A DNA stretch of 7,251 nucleotides from a bacterium (GCA_030430105.1 JAUIFW010000053.1:1-7251); one strand, 5' to 3'. Shown: positions 1-6,188, counted from the first letter of the stretch. A program made the numbers and translations. Notes: generated by a model from the sequence alone, not told the origin.

Positions 1-43
1 GCACTGGGATTATTGGTCTCGCTTGGTGTAGGAAAGGTACCCA

Positions 44-1111
44 TTAATGGTCCGCACACCCACTGTGACCATGATCTGTGCCACTAATTCCAAACTTATC
101 GGTAATGACGACGGCAAGTGCAGTAGTTAAGGGTACTGCTGCAACCAATCCTATAGAGCCTACAAGCATACGGATGATTTCTTCGGCTACTACTTCTGTG
201 TTTAAGGCTTCCATCAAGGGCACTTGATCGCTCATAAATAGTAGCATGAGTGGAAGGGAAGCCCCGACGTATACAAGGACTAAGGTGTTAACTACTGAGG
301 CAATATGATCTCTCCCTACATCCATCGCTTTTTTGAAGAGTTCTACATTGGAGAGTTTGTGGTTGGCCTCTCGTAGTTTGTGTACGACAGATGCTTGCGT
401 GATGGTGACATCATCAAGAATACCAAGTAGCGAGATGATGATCCCGGAGAGAAGCAGTCCTTTGGCTGGAATACCTCCAGGGAAGTAGGCTTGCAGGAAG
501 GTAACCTCTTCAGAGGCAAACCCTGTAAGGTGTGCGAACTCTGTAAATATTAGAGCGAGGACACCGGTGAGAAGGAGGGCTGAGAGAGTACCCAAGGCTG
601 CGGTATGGGTTTTTGTAGAGATTCCATGAGAGAGGTAGAAGATAATAGGGACGATCAGTGCGCTCGTTAGGATGGTCATGAGTAGCGGATTGTTCCCTGC
701 AAGGATACTAGGCAGAAGTATCGTGAAAAGTAAGGCAAAGGAGAGCAACATGCCCAGGAAGGCTCGTAGACCTTGCGCCTTTGCAACGAAAAACACGACT
801 CCCAAAAAAAGGAAGAAGAGAATATACATCGGGGTTCTTCGAATCATGTCGATTGCAACGAGCTCTCCTGAGTCATATTCTTCGAGGAGTATTTCACGAC
901 CTTCCTCAAAGGTCAGATGGGAGGGTACTCCTTCTGGGATGTACTCGATGAGCTTCATACCTCGTTCTCCAGCGTCGAATTCTACTTGAATAAACTCACT
1001 AGTTTCAATGGTCTCGACCACAGTAGCTTCAAAGCGTTCGATGGACTGAGCGATAGTGCTGGGAAGAAGTATGCCAAAAAGGAGACAGATGCTTAGTAAA
1101 ATACGTTTCAT
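44..1111 (-). CDS. YibE/F-family multi-pass membrane protein
   Basis: The 355-residue protein begins with a signal peptide or anchor (residues 1-22: MKR, a hydrophobic stretch, then AQS). An extracytoplasmic, acidic, beta-rich segment follows (about 24-92), and then seven or so membrane helices (about 94-112, 114-135, 143-160, 168-190, 216-234, 275-293, 315-336). The family signature is seen in GILDDVTITQAS (230-241), GRDHIASVVNTLVLVYVG (266-283) and LVGSIGLVAAVPLTT (316-330), which match the conserved core of YibE/F proteins as I know them. The biochemical role of the family is not established; a transport or permease function is often assumed. The length is usual for single-chain members. 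The C-terminus carries an odd His/Cys tail (H347, H349, C352, H355). The ATG start has no Shine-Dalgarno, but it places the signal peptide correctly. The gene is transcribed divergently from the histidine phosphatase gene, with a 125-nt gap to that gene's preferred start. Family assignment is good; function is unknown. Confidence 0.88.
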   Translation of the reverse strand: MKRILLSICLLFGILLPSTIAQSIERFEATVVETIETSEFIQVEFDAGERGMKLIEYIPEGVPSHLTFEEGREILLEEYDSGELVAIDMIRRTPMYILFFLFLGVVFFVAKAQGLRAFLGMLLSFALLFTILLPSILAGNNPLLMTILTSALIVPIIFYLSHGISTKTHTAALGTLSALLLTGVLALIFTEFAHLTGFASEEVTFLQAYFPGGIPAKGLLLSGIIISLLGILDDVTITQASVVHKLREANHKLSNVELFKKAMDVGRDHIASVVNTLVLVYVGASLPLMLLFMSDQVPLMEALNTEVVAEEIIRMLVGSIGLVAAVPLTTALAVVITDKFGISGTDHGHSGCADH

Positions 1112-1126
1112 AGGTCAGGTAGTTAG

Positions 1127-1141
1127 GTACCTATATGGTAC
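1127..1141. repeat. Inverted repeat in the divergent intergenic gap
   Basis: The arms GTACC (1127-1131) and GGTAC (1137-1141) are perfect inverted copies around a 5-nt TATAT centre, 16 nt upstream of the YibE/F start codon. The position between two divergent genes is where an operator would be expected, but the arms are short and the repeat could be chance. No good -35/-10 pair for the YibE/F gene was found here. Confidence 0.3.
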
Positions 1142-1182
1142 GTATCCTTAGGAGAATTGAAACGTTTAGTGCCTATTTTTCG

Positions 1183-1211
1183 TTGACGGGATTGTTCGGT
1201 TTTTTTAGGCT
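1183..1211 (+). promoter_or_regulatory. Candidate sigma70-type promoter for the histidine phosphatase gene
   Basis: TTGACG (1183-1188, 5 of 6 to consensus) is followed after 17 nt by TAGGCT (1206-1211, 3 of 6). Transcription would begin near 1218, leaving a leader of about 20 nt that contains the strong ribosome binding site. The location supports the 1237 start over the upstream in-frame ATG at 1135, which would lie before the promoter. The -10 is weak, so this is tentative. Confidence 0.4.
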
Positions 1212-1221
1212 ACTTGCAAAG

Positions 1222-1229
1222 AAAGGAGG
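1222..1229 (+). promoter_or_regulatory. Shine-Dalgarno deciding the phosphatase start
   Basis: AAAGGAGG lies 7 nt before the ATG at 1237. This near-perfect site at ideal spacing selects the 208-residue product and argues against the 34-residue upstream extension from 1135. Confidence 0.88.
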
Positions 1230-1236
1230 CATCATC

Positions 1237-1863
1237 ATGCCTATTATGTATTACTTCTTCCGACATGGAGAGAGTGTGTTGAATCGAGATGGAACCCTCA
1301 TTGGAGGGCATACGCGAGGTGCAATGCTTACACCGGAGGGGATCGCTCAAGGTATGCGTGCGGGGCAGCGAGTGAAGGGGGTGCATTTTTCTTTAGGAGT
1401 ACATTCTGATACTGTGCGTACCAAGGAGACCTATGCACTTATTGCTCGCGAGGCTGCTTCTGTGGCTGAAGAGGAGGTTAATGATCTTGTGTTAGAGATT
1501 GATATGGGGGATTTGACGTTGAAAAAGCGTGCTGAAACTGAGCATCCAGGTCTAGAAGTTGATACGGCTCCAATCGGCCCCTTTCATACTCCCCCCAATG
1601 GTGAAAGTTCTGTGTTGAAGGCGCAGCGCATGTTGCATTTTCTCTATGACATGACTCACCGCTTCGAAGGGGGTGATCACAATATACTCATTGTGTCTCA
1701 TTCATACGCTATCAAGTGTATGCTTTGGGGCCTCATGGGCTTTGATCGCACATTTTTCAAACGGATATCTATGGGGAATACTTCGCTAACAAAAATATAC
1801 TGGAATGGAGAATTTTTTGTGCCGGATTGTATCAATGATACAGCGCATCTGGAGCGCAATTGA
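1237..1863 (+). CDS. Histidine phosphatase family protein (phosphoglycerate mutase-like)
   Basis: The 208-residue protein belongs to the histidine phosphatase superfamily, which transfers phosphate to a catalytic histidine. The N-terminal RHGES (residues 9-13) supplies the phospho-accepting H10 and its arginine R9. LTPEG (31-35) is the usual helix following it. HSDTVRTKET (56-65) is the second phosphate-pocket block with R61. GES (122-124) holds the probable acid E123, and VSHS (153-156) gives the second catalytic histidine H155. All core residues are present and the length is normal for the branch. There is no signal peptide or membrane helix, so it should be cytoplasmic. The substrate cannot be read from sequence; this branch includes sugar-phosphate, nucleotide and cofactor phosphatases as well as mutases. 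The gene stands alone on the plus strand with its own promoter and terminator. The TGA stop at 1861-1863 is the only TGA among the annotated genes. Confidence 0.92.
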   Translation: MPIMYYFFRHGESVLNRDGTLIGGHTRGAMLTPEGIAQGMRAGQRVKGVHFSLGVHSDTVRTKETYALIAREAASVAEEEVNDLVLEIDMGDLTLKKRAETEHPGLEVDTAPIGPFHTPPNGESSVLKAQRMLHFLYDMTHRFEGGDHNILIVSHSYAIKCMLWGLMGFDRTFFKRISMGNTSLTKIYWNGEFFVPDCINDTAHLERN

Positions 1864-1874
1864 TTCCTTCCTTG

Positions 1875-1900
1875 GAATGTCTTAGGGCATTCTTTTTTTT
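1875..1900 (+). terminator. Rho-independent terminator after the phosphatase gene
   Basis: A 7-bp stem pairs GAATGTC (1875-1881) with GGCATTC (1886-1892), with one T-G wobble, around a TTAG loop. It is followed directly by eight T (1893-1900). It starts 11 nt after the stop codon. On the opposite strand the hairpin is not followed by a T-run, so it does not serve the converging 234-residue gene. Confidence 0.9.
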
Positions 1901-2004
1901 CTTCAAGTCTAAGCAATTTCCCCTCCGTGCTTTTTGATTATATTCAATGTAGGATTTATTTTGGAAGGATTCGTACTGGTATGAACTGCTTAGGGAGCTT
2001 GTGC

Positions 2005-2709
2005 TTACTCGCTCGCGGGTGCTTCCTCTGGCTTAAAGGCTCCGTAGGCGAGAGGGATGGGCATGGGGGAATGGAACATCAATGATGGTGTTCCTTTTGG
2101 TGTCTGCTCTCCAAGTAACTGGTGTCCCATGGGAGCGAGAACAACTCCTTTGTTATCTGCTTCCACTGTTTGAAACATTGAAACGAAGGTCGGGAATGTC
2201 TGCCGAAGTTCTGTTGGGACTTTAGCTAATGAAGTATAGAGGGAGCTTGGATAGGGAAGGTCAAAGGCATCTGCGTATATGGTGTACTCATGGAAGTTTT
2301 CTCTGCTTGTCACCAGATGTAGTTCTAGCTTTGGAAAGCACTTGCTGAAAAGATGCATGTAGAGATGCGGGAGGTTCGGTGCCAAGAGGATTATTCCTTT
2401 GTGTATCACGGATTTTAGCGTCTCTTGAATGTGGGCCTGCATATCTTCTGTGAGTGCTTGCATCAACGTAATGCTGTGCATCTCAAAGAAGTGTTCCATG
2501 CTGTCTTTGAAGAGTGTGCGGATGGATGGGGAGAGGACAGGCTCCAGGAGCTTGATTGCTTCCTCCGAGGATGCGCTTTTGAAGAGCTCAAGAAGAGCTT
2601 TGTAGAGTCTAAGTACCTCATCTTCACTTTCCACCTGAGGGACAAGCCGAATAAAGGCCTGCATATTGGCCTCGACAGTTTGCTTGATGAGATCTGAGGT
2701 GAGTGACAT
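2005..2709 (-). CDS. Hypothetical protein, 234 residues, no recognised family
   Basis: I do not recognise this protein. Residues 1-110 look almost entirely alpha-helical, with amphipathic Leu-rich stretches such as EVLRLYKALLELFKSA (31-46). Residues about 111-175 look like a mixed alpha/beta fold (IILLAPNLPHLYMHLF, then LELHLVTS). The last 50 residues are Pro/Gly-rich and end in a probably disordered acidic tail (KPEEAPASE). No signal peptide, transmembrane helix, zinc site or nucleotide-binding motif is visible, so it is probably cytoplasmic. Base composition and codon use look like the neighbours, and the long uninterrupted frame supports a real gene. The ATG start has no Shine-Dalgarno; a tandem 14-bp repeat lies just upstream. 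It follows the ABC-F gene with a 130-nt gap, so cotranscription is possible but not shown. It converges with the phosphatase gene. No terminator was found after its stop. Confidence 0.75.
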   Translation of the reverse strand: MSLTSDLIKQTVEANMQAFIRLVPQVESEDEVLRLYKALLELFKSASSEEAIKLLEPVLSPSIRTLFKDSMEHFFEMHSITLMQALTEDMQAHIQETLKSVIHKGIILLAPNLPHLYMHLFSKCFPKLELHLVTSRENFHEYTIYADAFDLPYPSSLYTSLAKVPTELRQTFPTFVSMFQTVEADNKGVVLAPMGHQLLGEQTPKGTPSLMFHSPMPIPLAYGAFKPEEAPASE

Positions 2710-2717
2710 GGTTGGAG

Positions 2718-2745
2718 TAGGGCTTAGGTCCTAGGGCTTGGGTCC
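2718..2745. repeat. Tandem 14-bp direct repeat, two copies
   Basis: TAGGGCTTAGGTCC (2718-2731) is followed directly by TAGGGCTTGGGTCC (2732-2745), with 13 of 14 positions identical. It ends 8 nt upstream of the ATG of the 234-residue gene, where a Shine-Dalgarno would normally be. It may be a replication-slippage duplication or a paired protein-binding site in the leader. Confidence 0.8.
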
Positions 2746-2790
2746 TCATGGTCAGTGAGCGACAAAGACACATACCTGTATCTAGGTAGA

Positions 2791-2818
2791 AGTCTACTGG
2801 TTATTTTGGCTAGTGCAA
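2791..2818 (-). promoter_or_regulatory. Weak candidate promoter for the 234-residue gene
   Basis: On the minus strand TTGCAC (2818-2813) is followed after 16 nt by TAGACT (2796-2791). The same TAGACT hexamer is the -10 proposed for the 149-residue membrane protein gene. The -35 matches consensus only in TTG. The leader would be about 75 nt and would include the tandem repeat. Short dyads overlap it (GTAGA/TCTAC at 2786-2797; TACCT/AGGTA at 2773-2788). Confidence 0.25.
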
Positions 2819-2839
2819 GAGCCCCAATACAAGTTTTTT

Positions 2840-4264
2840 CTATAACTCTAATACATGTGTCGGTCTCAACTTATCCACAAAATACTGGTCGTGGGAAATG
2901 AGAATCAACGGTAGGGTACTTTCTTGTAGAAAGGTTTCGATGATTTCTCTCGTCAGGATATCCATGTGGTTGGTGGGCTCGTCGAGGAAGAGAATATCTG
3001 GTTTTTTTGCGAGTACGGTAGCAAGCTCAAGCTTTCTTTGCTCTCCTAAGCTGAAGCTTTGTACCAGTCTGTCGATATCGTTTGCTGAGAAAAAGTAGTT
3101 ATGAAGAATACTTCTCATATGAGATAGGTCGAGACCTAGTTCTTTTGTCGCTTCGTGGAAGGCATCGAGCACGGTTTTCTCTCCTGGAAGACTGCAATGT
3201 TGGCCGAGATACCCCACCTCAATACCTTCCTTCCACTCGATGGTGGCAAGGTCTGTATCTTGGTCTTTCATAAGAAGATGGAGGAGTGTGGTTTTTCCGC
3301 TACCATTGGGTCCTTTGATATGGAGTACGTCGGAACTTCGTACTTGGAAGGAAAACTCCTTTTTTTGAATGTAAGGGTGGTCGTGTACTTCAGCCACGAG
3401 GAATCGCTGGTCTTTTTCTTGGCCAGTTTCTGCCTTGAGCGTGATGGCTCGAGGTGGTTCGATTTTGCTGGTGGCTTTTCGTTGCATGTTTGCAAGTGCT
3501 CGTTTTCTACTCATGACCACGGCAGAAAACTGATACTTGGGATGAAACTCATTTTTCTTTAACCACTCCTTTATCTCTTTCATGGCATGCTGCTCCCTAT
3601 GGTACTTGTCCATTTGTCGCTCGTCGCGTTCTGCTTTCCATTCAAGGAAGGTGTCGTAGGTGCCTGAGTATTTTTCGATGGTTTTTTCTGTACGATCAAT
3701 AAACCAGATGGTGTTCATGTAGGTATTGATAAACCATCGGTCATGCGTGATGATTATGCTTGATCCTTGGAATTTATTTAGAAATTCTCCGAGCCAAGCG
3801 AGGCCCTTTAAGTCCATGTGGTTGGTTGGTTCATCCATAAGGAGGATGCTTGGTTCTCGCAGTAATTCTCTTGCGAGAAATACACGCATGCGCTCACCAC
3901 CTGAGAGCTGCTGTGTTTCTTTGATAAGCGCTTCCTCTGGGAGTCCAACATCGGCCAATGCTATATCGATCTTGTAGTCCATCCAGGACTCTTCGAGGTA
4001 GTTTTCGAGATATTCTCCTACGAGCTGGTTTTCTGGAAGTGCGATGTTTTGAGGGATGTATGAAAGATGCTCTCGCACAATTTTCACTGAACCTTCAAGC
4101 TCATCATTCTCTCCAAGTAAGGTTTTCATGAAGGTGGTTTTTCCAGCTCCATTGTCTCCGAGAAGTGCGATATGCCTTCGATCTTTTCCAGAGATCGACA
4201 GGGTAATGTCTTTGAGGAGTGGGTCGCTGCTATAGCCGCAGGCAAGATTTGTTAGGGTAAGCAT
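2840..4264 (-). CDS. ABC-F family ATP-binding protein, short form
   Basis: The 474-residue protein has two ABC ATPase domains in one chain and no membrane helices, the hallmark of ABC-F proteins, which bind the ribosomal E site and modulate translation; some give antibiotic resistance. Domain 1 has Walker A GDNGAGKTT (36-44), signature LSGGE (120-124), Walker B ILLMDEPTN (140-148) and H-switch H174. A charged helical linker spans about 196-280 (KAERDERQMDKYHREQ and onward). Domain 2 has Walker A GPNGSGKTT (318-326), a degenerate signature FSLGEQ (404-409), Walker B ILFLDEPTN (424-432) and H458. It is shorter than typical members (about 500-640): there is no evident arm insertion in domain 1 and no C-terminal extension, as the chain ends 16 residues after H458. 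Both catalytic sites look intact. The ATG has no Shine-Dalgarno. Subfamily (Uup-, EttA- or resistance-like) is undecided; it could act in translation or tolerance to ribosome-targeting drugs. Confidence 0.93.
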   Translation of the reverse strand: MLTLTNLACGYSSDPLLKDITLSISGKDRRHIALLGDNGAGKTTFMKTLLGENDELEGSVKIVREHLSYIPQNIALPENQLVGEYLENYLEESWMDYKIDIALADVGLPEEALIKETQQLSGGERMRVFLARELLREPSILLMDEPTNHMDLKGLAWLGEFLNKFQGSSIIITHDRWFINTYMNTIWFIDRTEKTIEKYSGTYDTFLEWKAERDERQMDKYHREQHAMKEIKEWLKKNEFHPKYQFSAVVMSRKRALANMQRKATSKIEPPRAITLKAETGQEKDQRFLVAEVHDHPYIQKKEFSFQVRSSDVLHIKGPNGSGKTTLLHLLMKDQDTDLATIEWKEGIEVGYLGQHCSLPGEKTVLDAFHEATKELGLDLSHMRSILHNYFFSANDIDRLVQSFSLGEQRKLELATVLAKKPDILFLDEPTNHMDILTREIIETFLQESTLPLILISHDQYFVDKLRPTHVLEL

Positions 4265-4288
4265 GGGTACTGGTCTGAATTCTCACGG

Positions 4289-4294
4289 AGTATA
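4289..4294 (-). promoter_or_regulatory. Candidate -10 element for the ABC-F gene
   Basis: TATACT (minus strand, 4294-4289; 5 of 6 to TATAAT), overlapping a TATTAT, lies in the 61-nt gap between the PrsW-family stop and the ABC-F start. No convincing -35 is found at 16-18 nt. A start near 4282 would give a leader of about 20 nt, too short for an elaborate attenuator. It suggests the ABC-F gene can be transcribed independently of the protease gene. Confidence 0.4.
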
Positions 4295-4325
4295 ATACAT
4301 GCTTGCCTGGGTTTTACTACTGGTG

Positions 4326-5579
4326 TTAGCCCTTTAGTTTTTCTTCGATTTTCGCTTCTACCTCATCGAGGACTTTTTGCTTGGCTAGGACGTTTTTGTT
4401 TTTCCATACGATGGAGTTTTCTGGTTTTGAGAAGAGCCAGAAAAGTACGCCGGCACCGATGAAGAGCATAGGTACTGCGATGACTACCGAACTTACACCA
4501 ATAAGTTCTACACTTGCTTTACTGGTACTACCGTCTACAAGGAAGTTGAAGACTCCGTGGAATACCATCGCGAGCATTGCTCCCTCCAGGAGTTTTTCTT
4601 CGCGAAGGAGTGTTGTCCCTTTGAGATGGAAGATTTTGTGCAAGATGGCGAGTATTCTCGTGTGTAACTTCTTTGGTTGTTTCGCATAGCTTGTGATGGT
4701 GTCTTGTGAGAAGTGTGCTAGACCGTAGAAATACCCAAAGAGTCCTGAGGATACAATGTGGGTGAGAGTCGAAAGTAGCGATCGCCCTATAAAGGGTTGT
4801 AGTACTCTCCCTGGATTTGCGATGGTGTTGGATTCAAAATTAAATATCCACCGTCCTGTATCTGCATCTTGAATACACATACCCAGAGACCTGGCTTCGC
4901 TGTCACACATGAGCCAGACATTGTCGACGAAGTATGTGATGTTTTCGAGGAAGGCAAACCCTAGTGCAACCATGATAGAGAACTCGATAGCATCGTTGAT
5001 GGTCCGGAATTTGTTTTCATCGGAAAACCTTAGCACAAGATGCTTTGAAAATTCTTCTACTCCTCCGACAAGTAGGGATTTGTACATGACCACATCGAGA
5101 GACCAGTCAAAGAGAAAGGAGATTACTCCGACGGCAATACCCAGTGTAATAAAGAGGAAGGGAGCTTCGAGACTTCGCTTCAGTATCTTCTCATAGGATT
5201 GAATGGTTTGTTCTCCAGCGATAACATCGATCAGGAACATGATGACCCCAATGATGAGGTACATGAAGAAAAAGGCGAGAATACTCGTCAGGATATAGAT
5301 ACCTAGTTGCGAGGCGCCTCCGCTGTTTGAGAGATCTGCTACCACCTCGTAAAGGTTGAATCCACCAAGGGAGATATTGCCAAAACTCAGTGGTGATTCT
5401 CCAAAAATACCTAAAACAAGGTAAATGGGGACTACAGAAAGTACTCCAGCGCTAAAGGACAGGATAATGAGATCTTTTCGAGCCGGGTCTTTACGATAAA
5501 AAATCCATCCCCACACAAGAAGCGGTACTGCGGCGAGTAGGGCTCCGATGAGATATAGCATGATGATGGTGCTGCTCAC
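4326..5579 (-). CDS. prsW: PrsW-family intramembrane metalloprotease, large form
   Basis: PrsW proteins are membrane-embedded zinc-type proteases related to the CAAX-protease group; B. subtilis PrsW makes the first cut in anti-sigma factor RsiW. The 417-residue chain has the motifs in order: GGVEEFSKH (172-180, with E175, E176, K179), GFAFLENITYF (207-217, with E212, N213), LLSTLTHIVSSG (268-279, with H274) and FHGVFNF (340-346, with H341). About nine hydrophobic segments are visible (near 4-27, 36-59, 92-120, 138-158, 162-180, 198-217, 265-288, 331-349, 357-384). It is nearly twice the B. subtilis length: about 160 residues with four helices precede the first motif, a loop at 218-262 carries two cysteines (C225, C235), and a basic cytoplasmic segment (about 295-330) and a charged tail (about 386-417) are added. 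The proposed start is GTG; ATG at residue 7 is an alternative. Neither has a Shine-Dalgarno. Family call is strong; its substrate is unknown, and the gene symbol denotes the family rather than proven orthology. Confidence 0.9.
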   Translation of the reverse strand: MSSTIIMLYLIGALLAAVPLLVWGWIFYRKDPARKDLIILSFSAGVLSVVPIYLVLGIFGESPLSFGNISLGGFNLYEVVADLSNSGGASQLGIYILTSILAFFFMYLIIGVIMFLIDVIAGEQTIQSYEKILKRSLEAPFLFITLGIAVGVISFLFDWSLDVVMYKSLLVGGVEEFSKHLVLRFSDENKFRTINDAIEFSIMVALGFAFLENITYFVDNVWLMCDSEARSLGMCIQDADTGRWIFNFESNTIANPGRVLQPFIGRSLLSTLTHIVSSGLFGYFYGLAHFSQDTITSYAKQPKKLHTRILAILHKIFHLKGTTLLREEKLLEGAMLAMVFHGVFNFLVDGSTSKASVELIGVSSVVIAVPMLFIGAGVLFWLFSKPENSIVWKNKNVLAKQKVLDEVEAKIEEKLKG

Positions 5580-5599
5580 GTGTGGAGGAGTGTTAGGTT

Positions 5600-5623
5600 T
5601 ATCTATGTATTATAGCATAGATA
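5600..5623. promoter_or_regulatory. Operator-like dyad enclosing the prsW -10 element
   Basis: TATCTATG (5600-5607) and CATAGATA (5616-5623) are perfect inverted 8-bp arms separated by 8 nt. The -10 hexamer of the PrsW-family gene lies in that spacer. A protein bound to both arms would cover the -10 and block transcription. Symmetry and position are directly visible; regulation is inference. Confidence 0.5.
5609..5617 (-). promoter_or_regulatory. prsW: Extended -10 promoter for the PrsW-family gene
   Basis: On the minus strand TGCTATAAT (5617-5609) is a perfect extended -10 (TGn plus consensus TATAAT). No -35 is evident at the expected distance, which is usual for extended -10 promoters. Transcription would start near 5602, giving a leader of about 22 nt without a Shine-Dalgarno. 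Confidence 0.65.
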
Positions 5624-5691
5624 GGTAGTTTATCGCTAGTTGTGCTCCTTAGTCTTGTTTGATGGTGGAGACTTTGTTTCAGACTTTTCAA

Positions 5692-5722
5692 ATAGCCGAA
5701 CGTTCTGAGTACGTACGGCTAT
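5692..5722. terminator. Hairpin just after the 149-residue membrane protein gene, probable terminator
   Basis: ATAGCCG (5692-5698) pairs with CGGCTAT (5716-5722). After an A-A mismatch, four more pairs (5700-5703 with 5711-5714) close a 7-nt loop. It begins 4 nt past the stop codon of the minus-strand gene. On that strand only TTT follows the stem, whereas on the plus strand five T (5724-5728) follow, overlapping the stop codon. It probably ends the minus-strand transcript weakly; it may also insulate against plus-strand readthrough. Confidence 0.5.
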
Positions 5723-5726
5723 GTTT

Positions 5727-6176
5727 TTATATTCGAACTAGGACGTAATTCCAGCGAATTTCTTGAGGTGAGGATGCTTCAAGTACATAGAGTAATTGGA
5801 ACATCACTGAGCATATTGCTGCGATTATTGTACTTACCCAGTCACCACTGTTGAAGAGTACACTTGTGAAATAAAGAAATAGGCAACTTGCAGTCTGAAA
5901 ACCAAGAAGTGCTATTGCTTTGCATTTATATGGTGTTGAGACGTGATGGTCTATCGGTTTTAGAGTTTTGCTTAGTTTATCATCGGTAATGATCATGAAC
6001 GCAAAACTTAATCCAAGTATGGCACCACTGAATATAAGGAAATCTTTTAGGGAGATTGGATCTGGTGATACAATTCCTAATATGAGTCCTATATATAGCG
6101 CCAGTATCGTTATGTGTTCATGGCTTTTCCCAATAATTGATAGCAGTTGTTTTCTTTGAATTCGTTTTTTTGGCAT
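5727..6176 (-). CDS. Small four-helix membrane protein, unknown family
   Basis: I do not recognise this 149-residue protein. A basic N-terminus (MPKKRIQRK) is followed by four hydrophobic segments (about 21-37, 44-64, 87-107, 113-133). A cytoplasmic loop at 65-86 contains DDKLSKTLKPIDHH, with H77 and H78. The positive-inside rule puts both ends and this loop in the cytoplasm. There is no signal peptide and no catalytic motif. The ATG at 6176 is chosen because a perfect Shine-Dalgarno precedes it; a TTG 19 codons upstream overlaps the -35 element and is rejected. Sampled lines of the gene are about 37-40% GC, lower than the flanking rseP gene, so recent acquisition or relaxed selection is possible. 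It sits alone between the site-2 protease and the PrsW-family gene, with its own promoter and a hairpin after it. It could be a protease partner or substrate, but nothing in the sequence proves that. Confidence 0.8.
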   Translation of the reverse strand: MPKKRIQRKQLLSIIGKSHEHITILALYIGLILGIVSPDPISLKDFLIFSGAILGLSFAFMIITDDKLSKTLKPIDHHVSTPYKCKAIALLGFQTASCLFLYFTSVLFNSGDWVSTIIAAICSVMFQLLYVLEASSPQEIRWNYVLVRI

Positions 6177-6181
6177 TTTTG

Positions 6182-6188
6182 CCTCCTT
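6182..6188 (-). promoter_or_regulatory. Shine-Dalgarno deciding the 149-residue protein start
   Basis: AAGGAGG on the minus strand (6188-6182) ends 5 nt before the ATG at 6176. This fixes the start and rules out the upstream TTG at 6233. Confidence 0.88.

Noticed and set aside
1135..1236. A 34-codon upstream extension of the histidine phosphatase frame beginning at the ATG at 1135.
   Set aside because: It has no Shine-Dalgarno, covers the likely promoter, and precedes a near-perfect AAAGGAGG/ATG at 1222-1239; the RHG motif is correctly placed from the 1237 start.
1861..1863. TGA read as Gly or Trp (recoded genetic code, as in some candidate phyla).
   Set aside because: The TGA is followed within 11 nt by a strong terminator, Trp is encoded by TGG in these genes, and no gene has an in-frame TGA.
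1864..2004. A small gene or RNA in the AT-rich gap between the converging phosphatase and orphan genes.
   Set aside because: Apart from the phosphatase terminator I see no start signal, conserved fold or coding-like frame; the 72-codon minus-strand frame across 1698-1916 runs through the terminator and antisense to the phosphatase gene.
2811..2839. A terminator after the ABC-F gene (GGCT/AGCC stem on the minus strand).
   Set aside because: The core stem is only 4 bp with a bulge and no T-run follows on the minus strand; the T6 at 2834-2839 is on the other strand.
3082..3562. Plus-strand open frames of 63 and 135 codons opposite the ABC-F gene.
   Set aside because: They are antisense to well-conserved ATPase motifs, have no family resemblance, and show no start signals; they are shadows.
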